64,000 nt of DNA from contig NZ_CP107811.1 in assembly GCF_036346105.1 (NCBI RefSeq), positions 3,230,501 to 3,294,500 on the forward strand, given 5' to 3'. Position 1 is the first letter of the stretch, and the number at the start of each line of letters is the position of its first letter. Of the stretch, positions 1 to 8,676 are shown in pieces. The position numbers and the translations under genes are program-made. The stretch is from Streptomyces sp. NBC_00539. Lineage in GTDB: Bacteria; Actinomycetota; Actinomycetes; Streptomycetales; Streptomycetaceae. A model generated the notes under the pieces. That model saw only the letters and a program-made list of their open reading frames with translations. It had not been told where the DNA came from and ran no database searches.

Positions 1-1390
1 TCTGGGAGTCGAAGCTGCCCGACAGGGCGAGGGTGGGGATGTCGCCGCGCGTGACGTCCCGGATCGAGGGCGCCGCCGCGGGGACGTTCCAGACGTCGCA
101 GTCAGGACGCAGGAAGGCGAGCTGCGGGGCCTGGGCCTGCACCGACCGGGGGAAGGACGGGAACGCCGCCTGTCCGCCCCGCAGCGCCTGTTCCTGGCTC
201 TCGTAAGGCGTCCACTCGCTGCAGAAGACGCCGTAGCCGAGGCCGTGCGCGACCCTGCCCATGGCCGCCGGGCTGAGCTTGCCGCCCGCCCACTGCGTGG
301 CGATCCGCTGGGGCTTGCCGTGCGCCAGCTCGTCCAGTGCGATCGGGACCTGGGGCGCCACGTGGGTGGCGGAGGTCATCCAGGTCACCAGCGCCCCGCC
401 GTCCAGTACGACCTTCACCGGCTTGTCGCTGCCGGGGAGCGTGACGGTGGTCGTGACCGGCTTGGCTTCGAGGTCGCGGACCAGCTTGTCGAAGGTGGCC
501 GACAGGTTCGGGTAGCGCTTGTTGCAGGCGGGCTGGTCGGCACATGCCTTGAACAGGCCGTCGAAGCCCTGCCGGGCGCTGCTCCAGGTCAGGGCCGAGC
601 CGCCCTTGGAGGGCGGCAGGATGCCGTCGAGGCCCACCGAGCGGAGCCCGGCCGGGTGCAGGCGCATGTAGACGAGCGCCAGGTGGGTGCCGTAGGAGAT
701 GCCGTACAGGTTCCACTGCTTGACGCCGAGCGCGTTGCGCAGGTCCTCGTAGTCGGCGGCGCTCTCGGTGTCGTTGTAGGCGCCGAGGTCGATGCCGCGG
801 GCCGCCAACCGGTCGCGGCAGGCCTTCGTGGCCGCGACGTGCAGGCGCTCGGTGGACGGTGCGCCGTAGACGAGGCCGACGGCTTTCGCGTTGAACTCGT
901 CGATGTCGGGGCACAGCAGGTTCGGCTCGGCCGAGTACGTACCGCGCTGGGACATGAAGACCACGTCGCGGTCGCGGTTCAGGCCGCCGTCGATCGCCAT
1001 CTTCGCCTCGCCGACCGCGTCGTCGCCGGGGCCGCCCGCCAGCCACACGATGGGGTCGGGTTTCGGTGTGGCGGACTTGGCGGGGACGATCGCGACACCG
1101 AGCCTGATCGTCTTGCCCTTCGGCTCGGCCCGGTTCTCGGGGACGGTGAGGGTTCCGCAGCGGGCTCCCTTGAGCGCCTCGATCGGTTCCGGTGTCCTGG
1201 GGCAGGGGCCCGGCTCGTAGCGGGCGTCGCCCACCGTGCGGGCGGCGGTGCCGATCGGCGCCCCGGGGCTGGGGCTCGGGCTGGTGCCGGTGCGGGACTG
1301 GGCCTGGGCGGGCGCTGCGAGCAGGCCGCCGACGAGGAGACCGGCCGCCATGCGCACGGTGCTCCGACGGGGCGTGTGATGGCGTGTCAT
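1..1390 (-). CDS. Secreted alpha/beta-hydrolase, TAP-like peptidase/esterase (partial, runs off the left edge)
   Basis: A secreted alpha/beta-hydrolase resembling Streptomyces tripeptidyl aminopeptidases. The N-terminus is basic (MTRHHTPRRS) followed by a hydrophobic stretch ending in an Ala-rich cleavage region, so a signal peptide is likely. The nucleophile elbow is GISYG, an oxyanion-type AGGPG motif lies upstream of it, and the catalytic Asp region (LSGSFD) sits just inside the window; the catalytic His would lie beyond the edge. The ATG at 1390 follows the upstream paralogue's stop by 12 bases, so the two genes are probably co-transcribed. It is clearly a paralogue of that neighbour, with the same motifs at the same spacing. 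The substrate cannot be read from sequence. Confidence 0.85.
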   Translation of the reverse strand, partial: MTRHHTPRRSTVRMAAGLLVGGLLAAPAQAQSRTGTSPSPSPGAPIGTAARTVGDARYEPGPCPRTPEPIEALKGARCGTLTVPENRAEPKGKTIRLGVAIVPAKSATPKPDPIVWLAGGPGDDAVGEAKMAIDGGLNRDRDVVFMSQRGTYSAEPNLLCPDIDEFNAKAVGLVYGAPSTERLHVAATKACRDRLAARGIDLGAYNDTESAADYEDLRNALGVKQWNLYGISYGTHLALVYMRLHPAGLRSVGLDGILPPSKGGSALTWSSARQGFDGLFKACADQPACNKRYPNLSATFDKLVRDLEAKPVTTTVTLPGSDKPVKVVLDGGALVTWMTSATHVAPQVPIALDELAHGKPQRIATQWAGGKLSPAAMGRVAHGLGYGVFCSEWTPYESQEQALRGGQAAFPSFPRSVQAQAPQLAFLRPDCDVWNVPAAAPSIRDVTRGDIPTLALSGSFDSQ

Positions 1391-1402
1391 CTGCCCTCCC
1401 GG

Positions 1403-2962
1403 TTACTTCGGGACGATCGTGAACGGTTCGGGTTCGAGACCGTCCACGCACGAGGTGTCGGGAGCGGTCGGACGGGCGAAGAACGAGGCCAGCACGCGCT
1501 GCGCGCAGGGGGACTGCGGGACCACCCAGTGGCCGATCCCGGGGACCTGCACGGCGGTCGAGCGGGACAGGTTGCGGGCCACGCCCTCCGCCCAGCTCGC
1601 CCCGGTCTTCACGTCGAACGTGCCGGAGACCAGGAGCGCCGGGACCGGGCTGATCGTGGGCACCCGCTGGACCTCCGCGCGGTCCGCAACGTCCCAGATT
1701 CCGCACACCGGGTACTGGAAGGGCAGTTGCGGCACCTGGGCCAGGACCGTGTCGGGCCACCCGGGGAAGGCCTTGCGCCCCGCCTTGAGCACGTCGGGTT
1801 CCGCGTAGCCCGGCGCCCACTCGGCGCACGCTATCGAGTTCGTCAGGCCGTGCGCGAACATGCCGACGTGCTGGACCGAGCCGGCCGCGCGGGCCTTGGC
1901 GAAGCGCTCGGGGTTCCCGCGGCTGAGCTCGTCGAGCGCCGCCGGGAGGTCCTTGGGCCGGGGGGTGAAGGCGACGATCAGGTTCAGCAGCGCGCCCCCG
2001 TCGAGGACGGTCTTGACCGGCTTCCCGCCGTTCGGCGGCGCGACGTCCAGGGTCAGGGGGTGGGCCTCCAGCTTGCGCACCTGCTCCGTCAGCGTGCGGG
2101 GGAGGTCCGGGTAGCGGTCCTTGCATGCGGGCTGTGCCGCGCACGCCTCGAAGATGTTGCGGATGCCCTCGGCGGTGCTGCCCCACGCCCACGGCAGGGT
2201 CACGACCTGGGGAGGTGTCACCGAGTCGATCGCCACCGCGCGGATCCCCTCGGGGTGCAGGCGCAGGTAGGTGAGGGCCAGGTTGCTGCCGTAGGAGTAC
2301 CCGTAGACGTTCCACCGGGGGATGCCCAGCGCGGTGCGCAGGTCGGCGAAGTCGGCGGCGTTCTCGGTGGTGTTGTAGGCGCTCAGGTCGACGCCGGCGG
2401 CCGTCAGACGGGCCCGGCAGTCCTTCACCGCCTTCAGCATGACCTGCTCCGCCTGCTGCGAGTCGTAGCCCAGGCCCACGGCCTGCGCGTTGAACCGGTC
2501 GACCTCCGGGCAGGCGAGGTTCGGCTGGTCGTACAGGTTGCCGCGCTGGGCCATGACGATCAGCTCGCGGTCCTTGTTCAGGCCGGAGTCGATGAGGAAG
2601 GGGATGTCGTCGAAGGTGTCGGCGCCGGGGCCGCCCGCCATGAACACCACGGGGTCCGCGGCGGGCTTCTGCGCGGCCGCCGCAATGCGCGCCACGGCCA
2701 GCTTGATGGTTCGGCCGCCGGGGCGGGAGCGGTTCTCGGGGACCTCCAGGAGGCCACAGCGCGCCTTGCTCAGCGCGGCGACGGGCTCGGGCGTCTTCGG
2801 GCAGGCGCCGGGCACGAACCGGGGGGCTGCCGTGCTGGGCGTCGGGCCGGACCCGGTCGCGCGGGCGGCTGCCGCCGGGGCACCGGCCGGTACGGGGCCG
2901 AACGCTGCCAGGCAGGCCAGAGCGGCCGCGGCGGTCACCGCGTGGAGGGTGTGCTGTGGCAT
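1403..2962 (-). CDS. Secreted alpha/beta-hydrolase, TAP-like peptidase/esterase
   Basis: 519 residues. The signal peptide is MPQHTLHAV followed by an Ala-rich core ending near residue 35. The hydrolase core carries MAGGPG (about 108-113), the nucleophile motif GYSYG with Ser223, an Asp in VSGTFD and a His in GIGHW, giving a full Ser-Asp-His triad with a C-terminal TAP-like extension. I chose the ATG at 2962 because GAAGGA lies about 10 bases upstream and the signal peptide begins there; an ATG at 2986 would add eight residues without a good ribosome site. It is first in a two-gene tandem with the paralogue ending at the window edge. The likely role is extracellular peptide or ester hydrolysis; the substrate is unknown. 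Confidence 0.88.
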   Translation of the reverse strand: MPQHTLHAVTAAAALACLAAFGPVPAGAPAAAARATGSGPTPSTAAPRFVPGACPKTPEPVAALSKARCGLLEVPENRSRPGGRTIKLAVARIAAAAQKPAADPVVFMAGGPGADTFDDIPFLIDSGLNKDRELIVMAQRGNLYDQPNLACPEVDRFNAQAVGLGYDSQQAEQVMLKAVKDCRARLTAAGVDLSAYNTTENAADFADLRTALGIPRWNVYGYSYGSNLALTYLRLHPEGIRAVAIDSVTPPQVVTLPWAWGSTAEGIRNIFEACAAQPACKDRYPDLPRTLTEQVRKLEAHPLTLDVAPPNGGKPVKTVLDGGALLNLIVAFTPRPKDLPAALDELSRGNPERFAKARAAGSVQHVGMFAHGLTNSIACAEWAPGYAEPDVLKAGRKAFPGWPDTVLAQVPQLPFQYPVCGIWDVADRAEVQRVPTISPVPALLVSGTFDVKTGASWAEGVARNLSRSTAVQVPGIGHWVVPQSPCAQRVLASFFARPTAPDTSCVDGLEPEPFTIVPK

Positions 2963-3162
2963 GTGGTCTCGTTCCTTCGCCGACATCGGCGGCCGCCACT
3001 GACGGGAGGGGCCGCGGTGGTTCGTGGGGAACGTTCCGGCCGGAATGCGCGCGTTTTCGACGCTACCGGGTGAAGCGTTCTGGTGCACGCGGAGTGGTCA
3101 CGGCCCTCGGCCCCGGGCCGCCGACACGATGGGGCGCCCCTGCCCACCTCGCCGGAGCCACC

Positions 3163-4080
3163 ATGACCCCACCCTCGGACACGCCGCCCGGCCCACCCCC
3201 GGACCCGCCTCGCGCCCGCCGCTCCGGGGGGTCGCTCCTGCCGGTCCTGCTGCCCATCGCGGTGCTGATCGTGGTGGCGGTGGGCGTGGGCTCGTGGCTG
3301 CAGTTCACCGAGCGGCAGGCGGTCGACACGGTCCACGCCGTCGGTTCCTCGGCCGCCGACCGCGTGGACGTGGAGGCAGTCGTCCAGAGCGTCGACGCCA
3401 AGGCCAGGGAGCTGGTGCTGCGCGTCTGGGTCACCCCCCGCGGGAACCTCGGCGAGGCGGAGGGGGCCGCCCCGGTGGCCGACCTCAGTCTGGCCACCTC
3501 CGGCGCCACCCAGGAAGACCTGGAGTTCAAGGCGCACGAGCGGCTCGCGACCACGGACACTCAGGTCGCGCTCACGGGCGGGTCGATCAGCGACTACCCG
3601 TTCGACACCTACGAGACGGTGATCGGGTTCCGGGCGCAGCTGGGCGGCAAGCAGGTGCCCGTGCGCCTGCTGTTCTCCAACAACGACACGCTCTTCTCCG
3701 CCTCCGCCCGGCCGGCGCCCTCCCGGCAGGAGGCCGCCCTGGCGCTGAGGCTGTCCCGGTCGGGCAGCGTGCTCGTCTTCGCGGTCTTCATGATGGTGGT
3801 GATGTGGGCGCTCGCGGCGTCCGTGCTCCTCGGCGCCTGGTACCTGACGACCCGCGGCAACGGCCTGGTCTGGCCCGCCCTCGCCTGGATGGCCGCCACC
3901 CTGTTCGCCCTCTCGGCGTTCCGCGGCACCGCCCCCGGCACACCCCCGATCGGCTGCGTGCTGGACTGGTTCGCGTTCCTGTGGGCCGAGACCGTCATCG
4001 CCCTGTGCCTGGTCACCGTGGTCGTCACCGGCGTCCGCACCGCCCTGCGGCCCGAGGACGACCCCGGGCCCACCCGCTGA
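3163..4080 (+). CDS. Membrane protein, DUF4436-like
   Basis: 305 residues. A Pro-rich cytoplasmic start (about 1-23) is followed by one membrane segment (about 25-45), an extracytoplasmic beta-rich region (about 50-205), then three further hydrophobic segments at the C-terminus. This architecture matches what I recall of the DUF4436 family, whose function is unknown. The ATG at 3163 is preceded by GGAG with six-base spacing; the frame stays open upstream but lacks a better start. It is divergent from the hydrolase pair and convergent with the next gene. No catalytic motif is visible, so no function is assigned. Confidence 0.7.
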   Translation: MTPPSDTPPGPPPDPPRARRSGGSLLPVLLPIAVLIVVAVGVGSWLQFTERQAVDTVHAVGSSAADRVDVEAVVQSVDAKARELVLRVWVTPRGNLGEAEGAAPVADLSLATSGATQEDLEFKAHERLATTDTQVALTGGSISDYPFDTYETVIGFRAQLGGKQVPVRLLFSNNDTLFSASARPAPSRQEAALALRLSRSGSVLVFAVFMMVVMWALAASVLLGAWYLTTRGNGLVWPALAWMAATLFALSAFRGTAPGTPPIGCVLDWFAFLWAETVIALCLVTVVVTGVRTALRPEDDPGPTR

Positions 4081-4092
4081 GGCGGTGCGCCG

Positions 4093-4836
4093 CTACGAAG
4101 CGTCCCGGTACACGTGCAGCTCGGAGACCTCGTAGGACATCTCGCTGACCTCCGGCTCCGGCGCCGGGTGGTAATTGCCCGCGCACACCGACAGGTTGAC
4201 GATGAGGTACGCGCGCCAGCCGCGGCCCACGCCCCGGCGGTCGGAGAAGACGCGGGCGCCGTTGACCCGCCAGACGACCGAGTTGCGCCCGAACTCCACG
4301 CGCAGGTCGACCCAGGCGCCGGGCCGGACCGAGGGGTCGCGATGGTAGCGGTGCGCCTCGCGGACGTGGTTGGAGAGTTCGAGCAGGTCGGGGTTGTCCG
4401 GGTGGTACTCGAAGACGTCGATCTCCTGGCCGCCGTCCCGCCAGGTCCAGATCGCGGGCCAGGCCCCCAGTTCCACGGGGAGCCGCACCCGCGCCTCCAG
4501 TACGTCGCCGGTGCGCACCATGAAACCCTCGTCGCTGCCCTCGGTGGTGAGCAGGCCGGTGTCCCAGTTGCCGTCGGGGCGGCGGGTGGCGCGGAAGACG
4601 CCGCTGCGGCTGTAGGCGGGGTCTTCCACGAGGTGGTCGAGCTTGTTGTCGCCGGGGTTGACGGGGCCGCCGTCGGGATACGCCCAGGAGCGGCCTGCCA
4701 CCCACTGGGAGGCGGAGGTGAAGTCGGCGGTGAAGACGGGGGCGCGGCGGGGTCCGGGCACCGCCGCTCCGCCACCGCCTCCCGGGGCGAGGCGGGACGT
4801 CAGGCGCCCCAGCCAGCCGAGCAGGTCCGTGTTCAT
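4093..4836 (-). CDS. GH16-type concanavalin-like glycan-active protein
   Basis: 247 residues. The central WTWRDGGQEIDVFEY (about 130-144) holds the EIDxxE catalytic signature of GH16 beta-glucanases (Glu138, Asp140, Glu143). The preceding WPAIW and the C-terminal beta-strands ending in ELHVYRD fit the laminarinase-like lectin fold. Expected activity is endo-hydrolysis of a beta-1,3 or mixed-linkage glucan. No signal peptide is evident from the ATG at 4836, which is unusual for GH16. An in-frame ATG at 4869 adds 11 residues and does not create one. Neither start has a strong ribosome site, so the N-terminus is uncertain. It is convergent with the upstream membrane-protein gene. Confidence 0.75.
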   Translation of the reverse strand: MNTDLLGWLGRLTSRLAPGGGGGAAVPGPRRAPVFTADFTSASQWVAGRSWAYPDGGPVNPGDNKLDHLVEDPAYSRSGVFRATRRPDGNWDTGLLTTEGSDEGFMVRTGDVLEARVRLPVELGAWPAIWTWRDGGQEIDVFEYHPDNPDLLELSNHVREAHRYHRDPSVRPGAWVDLRVEFGRNSVVWRVNGARVFSDRRGVGRGWRAYLIVNLSVCAGNYHPAPEPEVSEMSYEVSELHVYRDAS

Positions 4837-4906
4837 GTGGAATGTCTGCCCGCAGGCGGAGCGGGCCATGCCGGATTCATCGCCCTGGGTAATCGGGGAG
4901 TTGCGT

Positions 4907-5533
4907 TCAGCTACGGGTGTCGCGTGCTGCCGCGAGGAAGGCGCGGATGAGCTCCGGTGACTTCACTCCGCGCTCCCGCTCCACTCCGCTGGAGACGTCC
5001 ACGCCCCAGGCGCCGGTGGCCTCCAGGGCCGCCCGGACGTTGGCGGGGTCGAGGCCCCCGGCCAGCAGCCAGCGGCCGCGCGGCGCGGTGAACTCCTCGG
5101 AGCCCCAGTTCCACGGCTTGCCGGAGCCGGGGTCGGGGGCGTCGAGCAGCAGCAGGTCCTCGCCGTACTCCCCGGCGGCCGCGACGGCGGTGGCGGTGGC
5201 GCGGATCAGCGTCCGCCCCTGCGCGCGCAGTTCCTCGTAGTACTCGGGCCCCTCGTCGCCGTGGAGCTGCACGGAGCGCACCCCGCTCTCCAGCGTCAGC
5301 CGCCGCACTTCCGCCACGGACTGCCCGCGGAACACCCCGACCGTGAGCACCCCCGCCGGCACCCGCCCGACGAGCCCCCGCACGGTGGCGGCGTCGACGG
5401 TCCGCGGACTCCCGGCGGCGAAGACGAACCCCACGGCATCCGCCCCGGCCTCCACGGCCACCTCGACGTCCCGCCCGGTCCGCAGCCCGCAGATCTTCAC
5501 GAAGGGCCCGCCGGCTCCGCTGCTCTCGCTCAT
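4907..5533 (-). CDS. trpF: Phosphoribosylanthranilate isomerase
   Basis: 208 residues, normal for TrpF. It converts N-(5-phosphoribosyl)anthranilate to the 1-deoxyribulose form in tryptophan synthesis. The TIM-barrel motifs are visible: VKICGLR at the N-terminus with the catalytic Cys, GFVFAAGSPR, SVQLHGDE, LLLDAPDPGSG with the catalytic Asp, LAGGLDPANV and GVDVSSGVE at the phosphate site. The ATG at 5533 is followed by a short Ser/Gly-rich lead. It stands apart from other trp genes here, which is common in actinobacteria, where many lineages use PriA instead. A streptomycete carrying both would be partly redundant. Confidence 0.95.
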   Translation of the reverse strand: MSESSGAGGPFVKICGLRTGRDVEVAVEAGADAVGFVFAAGSPRTVDAATVRGLVGRVPAGVLTVGVFRGQSVAEVRRLTLESGVRSVQLHGDEGPEYYEELRAQGRTLIRATATAVAAAGEYGEDLLLLDAPDPGSGKPWNWGSEEFTAPRGRWLLAGGLDPANVRAALEATGAWGVDVSSGVERERGVKSPELIRAFLAAARDTRS

Positions 5534-5651
5534 ACCCCGAGTCAACCAGACCGGCCCGACGGATGCGGTCCCGTCCCGAGTGCCGGGCAAGGACGGGCGC
5601 GGCAGGGCGCAACGGAGCGCGCAAGGGGAGCGCGGCCAGCGAGGGCGCGGC

Positions 5652-5686
5652 ACCAGGGCGGGGTACCAGGGCGGGGTACCAGGGCG
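5652..5686. repeat. 13-bp tandem repeat
   Basis: The unit ACCAGGGCGGGGT occurs twice in full and once in part, in the non-coding gap between trpF and the groEL terminator. No coding or regulatory role is apparent. Confidence 0.8.
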
Positions 5687-5703
5687 CGGGCAGCCGTGAA
5701 CGC

Positions 5704-5739
5704 CCGAGGGCGGCACCCCTGGTGGGGTGCCGCCCTCGG
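5704..5739 (-). terminator. groEL terminator hairpin
   Basis: A perfect 16-bp GC-rich stem (5704-5719 with 5724-5739) and a TGGT loop lie about 40 bases past the groEL stop. There is no long T-tract, as usual for Streptomyces terminators. Confidence 0.85.
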
Positions 5740-5780
5740 AACGTGGAGCGTGGTGCGGACTGCCGATCAGCCGGGGCCGA

Positions 5781-7529
<1,749 letters not shown>

Positions 7530-7533
7530 TCAG

Positions 7534-7559
7534 TAGCACTCTCACCTGGAGAGTGCTAA
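7534..7559 (-). promoter_or_regulatory. groEL2: CIRCE element (HrcA operator), copy 1
   Basis: TAGCACTC, nine bases, GAGTGCTAA: near-perfect agreement with the CIRCE consensus, missing only the outermost T of the left arm. It lies about 130 bases upstream of the groEL start. HrcA binding here would repress groEL until heat shock. Confidence 0.95.
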
Positions 7560-7568
7560 CGCCAATGA

Positions 7569-7595
7569 TTAGCACTCGACCCCGTCGAGTGCAAG
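7569..7595 (-). promoter_or_regulatory. groEL2: CIRCE element (HrcA operator), copy 2
   Basis: TTAGCACTC, nine bases, GAGTGCAAG. The left arm matches CIRCE exactly; the right arm deviates in its last positions. It sits 9 bases beyond the first copy, giving tandem operators. Confidence 0.85.
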
Positions 7596-7631
7596 CGGCT
7601 TCGGCAACGCCGGGCCACGACGCGCCCGGGA

Positions 7632-7679
7632 CGCACGAGGGGCCCACATCCCGTCTCCGGGATGTGGGCCCCTCGTGCG
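7632..7679 (-). terminator. Cold-shock gene terminator hairpin
   Basis: A perfect 21-bp stem (7632-7652 with 7659-7679) and a six-base loop, between the csp stop and the groEL promoter. It insulates groEL from csp read-through. Confidence 0.88.
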
Positions 7680-7741
7680 CCTGACGCCTCAGAGCGTCCG
7701 GCGACTGTAGACCTGTTGCGTCGGTGGTCGATCGCGCCGGG

Positions 7742-7948
7742 TTAGCCGAGTGCGAGCTTGACCATGTCCGCCTGAGGACCCTTCTGGCCCTGCGAGATCT
7801 CGAACTCGACCCGCTGACCCTCTTCAAGGGTGCGGTACCCGTCCATCTGGATGGCGCTGTAGTGGACGAACACATCCGCACCACCGTCGACCGCGATGAA
7901 GCCGTAGCCCTTCTCCGCGTTGAACCACTTGACGGTGCCCTGAGCCAT
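7742..7948 (-). CDS. Cold-shock domain protein, CspA/ScoF type
   Basis: 68 residues, a single OB-fold cold-shock domain. The RNA-binding motifs are intact: [15 protein letters not shown] (RNP1) and DVFVHYSAI (RNP2). It likely acts as a nucleic-acid chaperone that melts RNA secondary structure. The start is clear: AGGGGAG six bases before the ATG. The position beside orphan groEL matches the S. coelicolor arrangement, as I recall it. A 5' intergenic region of about 400 bases, AT-richer than its surroundings, precedes it; a long leader is typical of cold-induced csp genes. Confidence 0.95.
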   Translation of the reverse strand: MAQGTVKWFNAEKGYGFIAVDGGADVFVHYSAIQMDGYRTLEEGQRVEFEISQGQKGPQADMVKLALG

Positions 7949-8280
7949 GCCTAACTCCCCTATTACTGGCCCTTGCGCAGGACCGCACTTCGCGGACCCG
8001 GGTCAGAACTTGCGCCGGAACGCCTCGACCGCGGCTGAATGTATCCGCACCGGTGCTGTCTGCAACAGGTCATTCCGACGAGAATTCTGGACAAGAAGGA
8101 ATATGGAAATCACGTGAAAAGTAGGCATATTCCCGGGCAACTCGGGCCCGACATCCGGCACCAAAGGCCCATACCAGACTCGCATGTTGACTCAATGTCA
8201 ACCCTCCGGCGGCCCGCTCATATGCGGCGGGCAAGAACAGCGGAGGGGACTTCCCCAACTCTACCGCGCCCAATCAAGCA
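7949..8280 (-). promoter_or_regulatory. Upstream region of the cold-shock gene
   Basis: About 330 bases without a credible gene and noticeably AT-richer than its surroundings. A short inverted repeat GTTGAC-5-GTCAAC lies at 8186-8202. Read towards csp it supplies TTGACA/TTGAGT -35-like hexamers, followed by a TATGGG -10-like hexamer near 8168. That would give an untranslated leader of roughly 200 bases. The promoter call is tentative. Confidence 0.4.
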
Positions 8281-8317
8281 GAATTACCCCCTCCACTTTT
8301 AGCGGAGGGGGCAATTC
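8281..8317 (-). terminator. Terminator of the thrC-cysO unit
   Basis: A hairpin with arms GAATT-N-CCCCCTCC (8281-8294) and GGAGGGGG-N-AATTC (8304-8317), with one internal mismatch. It lies about 40 bases after the sulfur-carrier stop. Confidence 0.8.
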
Positions 8318-8355
8318 AGGTGTGACTGGACGGGACGGGAACGGGAATCCCGGTG

Positions 8356-8634
8356 TCAGCAGCCGCCGGCCACGGCCGGGATGATCGACACTCCGGCGCC
8401 GTCCGGCGTCGCCGTCTGCAGGCCGCCCTCGAAGCGCACGTCGTCGTCGTTGACGTAGACGTTCACGAAGCGGCGCAGCTTGCCCTGGTCGTCCAGGACG
8501 CGGGCCGCGATGCCCGGGTGGTTCTTCTCCAGGGACTCGATGACCTCGGAGAGGGTCGCGCCCTCGGCGGGCACCTCGGCCTGGCCGCCGGTGTAGGTGC
8601 GCAGGATGGTGGGGATGCGGACGTTGACGCTCAT
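8356..8634 (-). CDS. cysO: CysO/MoaD-type sulfur-carrier protein with an extra C-terminal Cys
   Basis: 92 residues, ubiquitin-like beta-grasp fold. The sequence resembles mycobacterial CysO throughout (VNVRIPTILR start, FVNVYVNDDDVRF centre, PAVAGG end). In that pathway the C-terminal thiocarboxylate donates sulfur to O-phosphoserine through CysM, and the Mec protease then releases cysteine. Here the stop is preceded by Gly-Gly-Cys rather than Gly-Gly. The carrier would therefore need C-terminal trimming before adenylation, or it represents a cysteinyl adduct state encoded directly. It follows thrC by 42 bases and is probably co-transcribed. No cysM or mec homologue is in the window. Confidence 0.85.
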   Translation of the reverse strand: MSVNVRIPTILRTYTGGQAEVPAEGATLSEVIESLEKNHPGIAARVLDDQGKLRRFVNVYVNDDDVRFEGGLQTATPDGAGVSIIPAVAGGC

Positions 8635-8676
8635 GGCGCTGCTGCCTTTCCGGAAGCGGTGGGGGTGGGTCGTGCC

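Noticed and set aside
102..2999. Open frames of over 900 codons on both strands across the hydrolase pair
   Set aside because: Their translations are Arg/Pro/Gly-rich without domains and overlap two genes with clear catalytic motifs; they are high-GC shadow frames.
8003..8302. Three short open frames in the csp upstream region
   Set aside because: No ribosome site, no GC3 bias, no recognisable sequence; better read as leader and promoter DNA.
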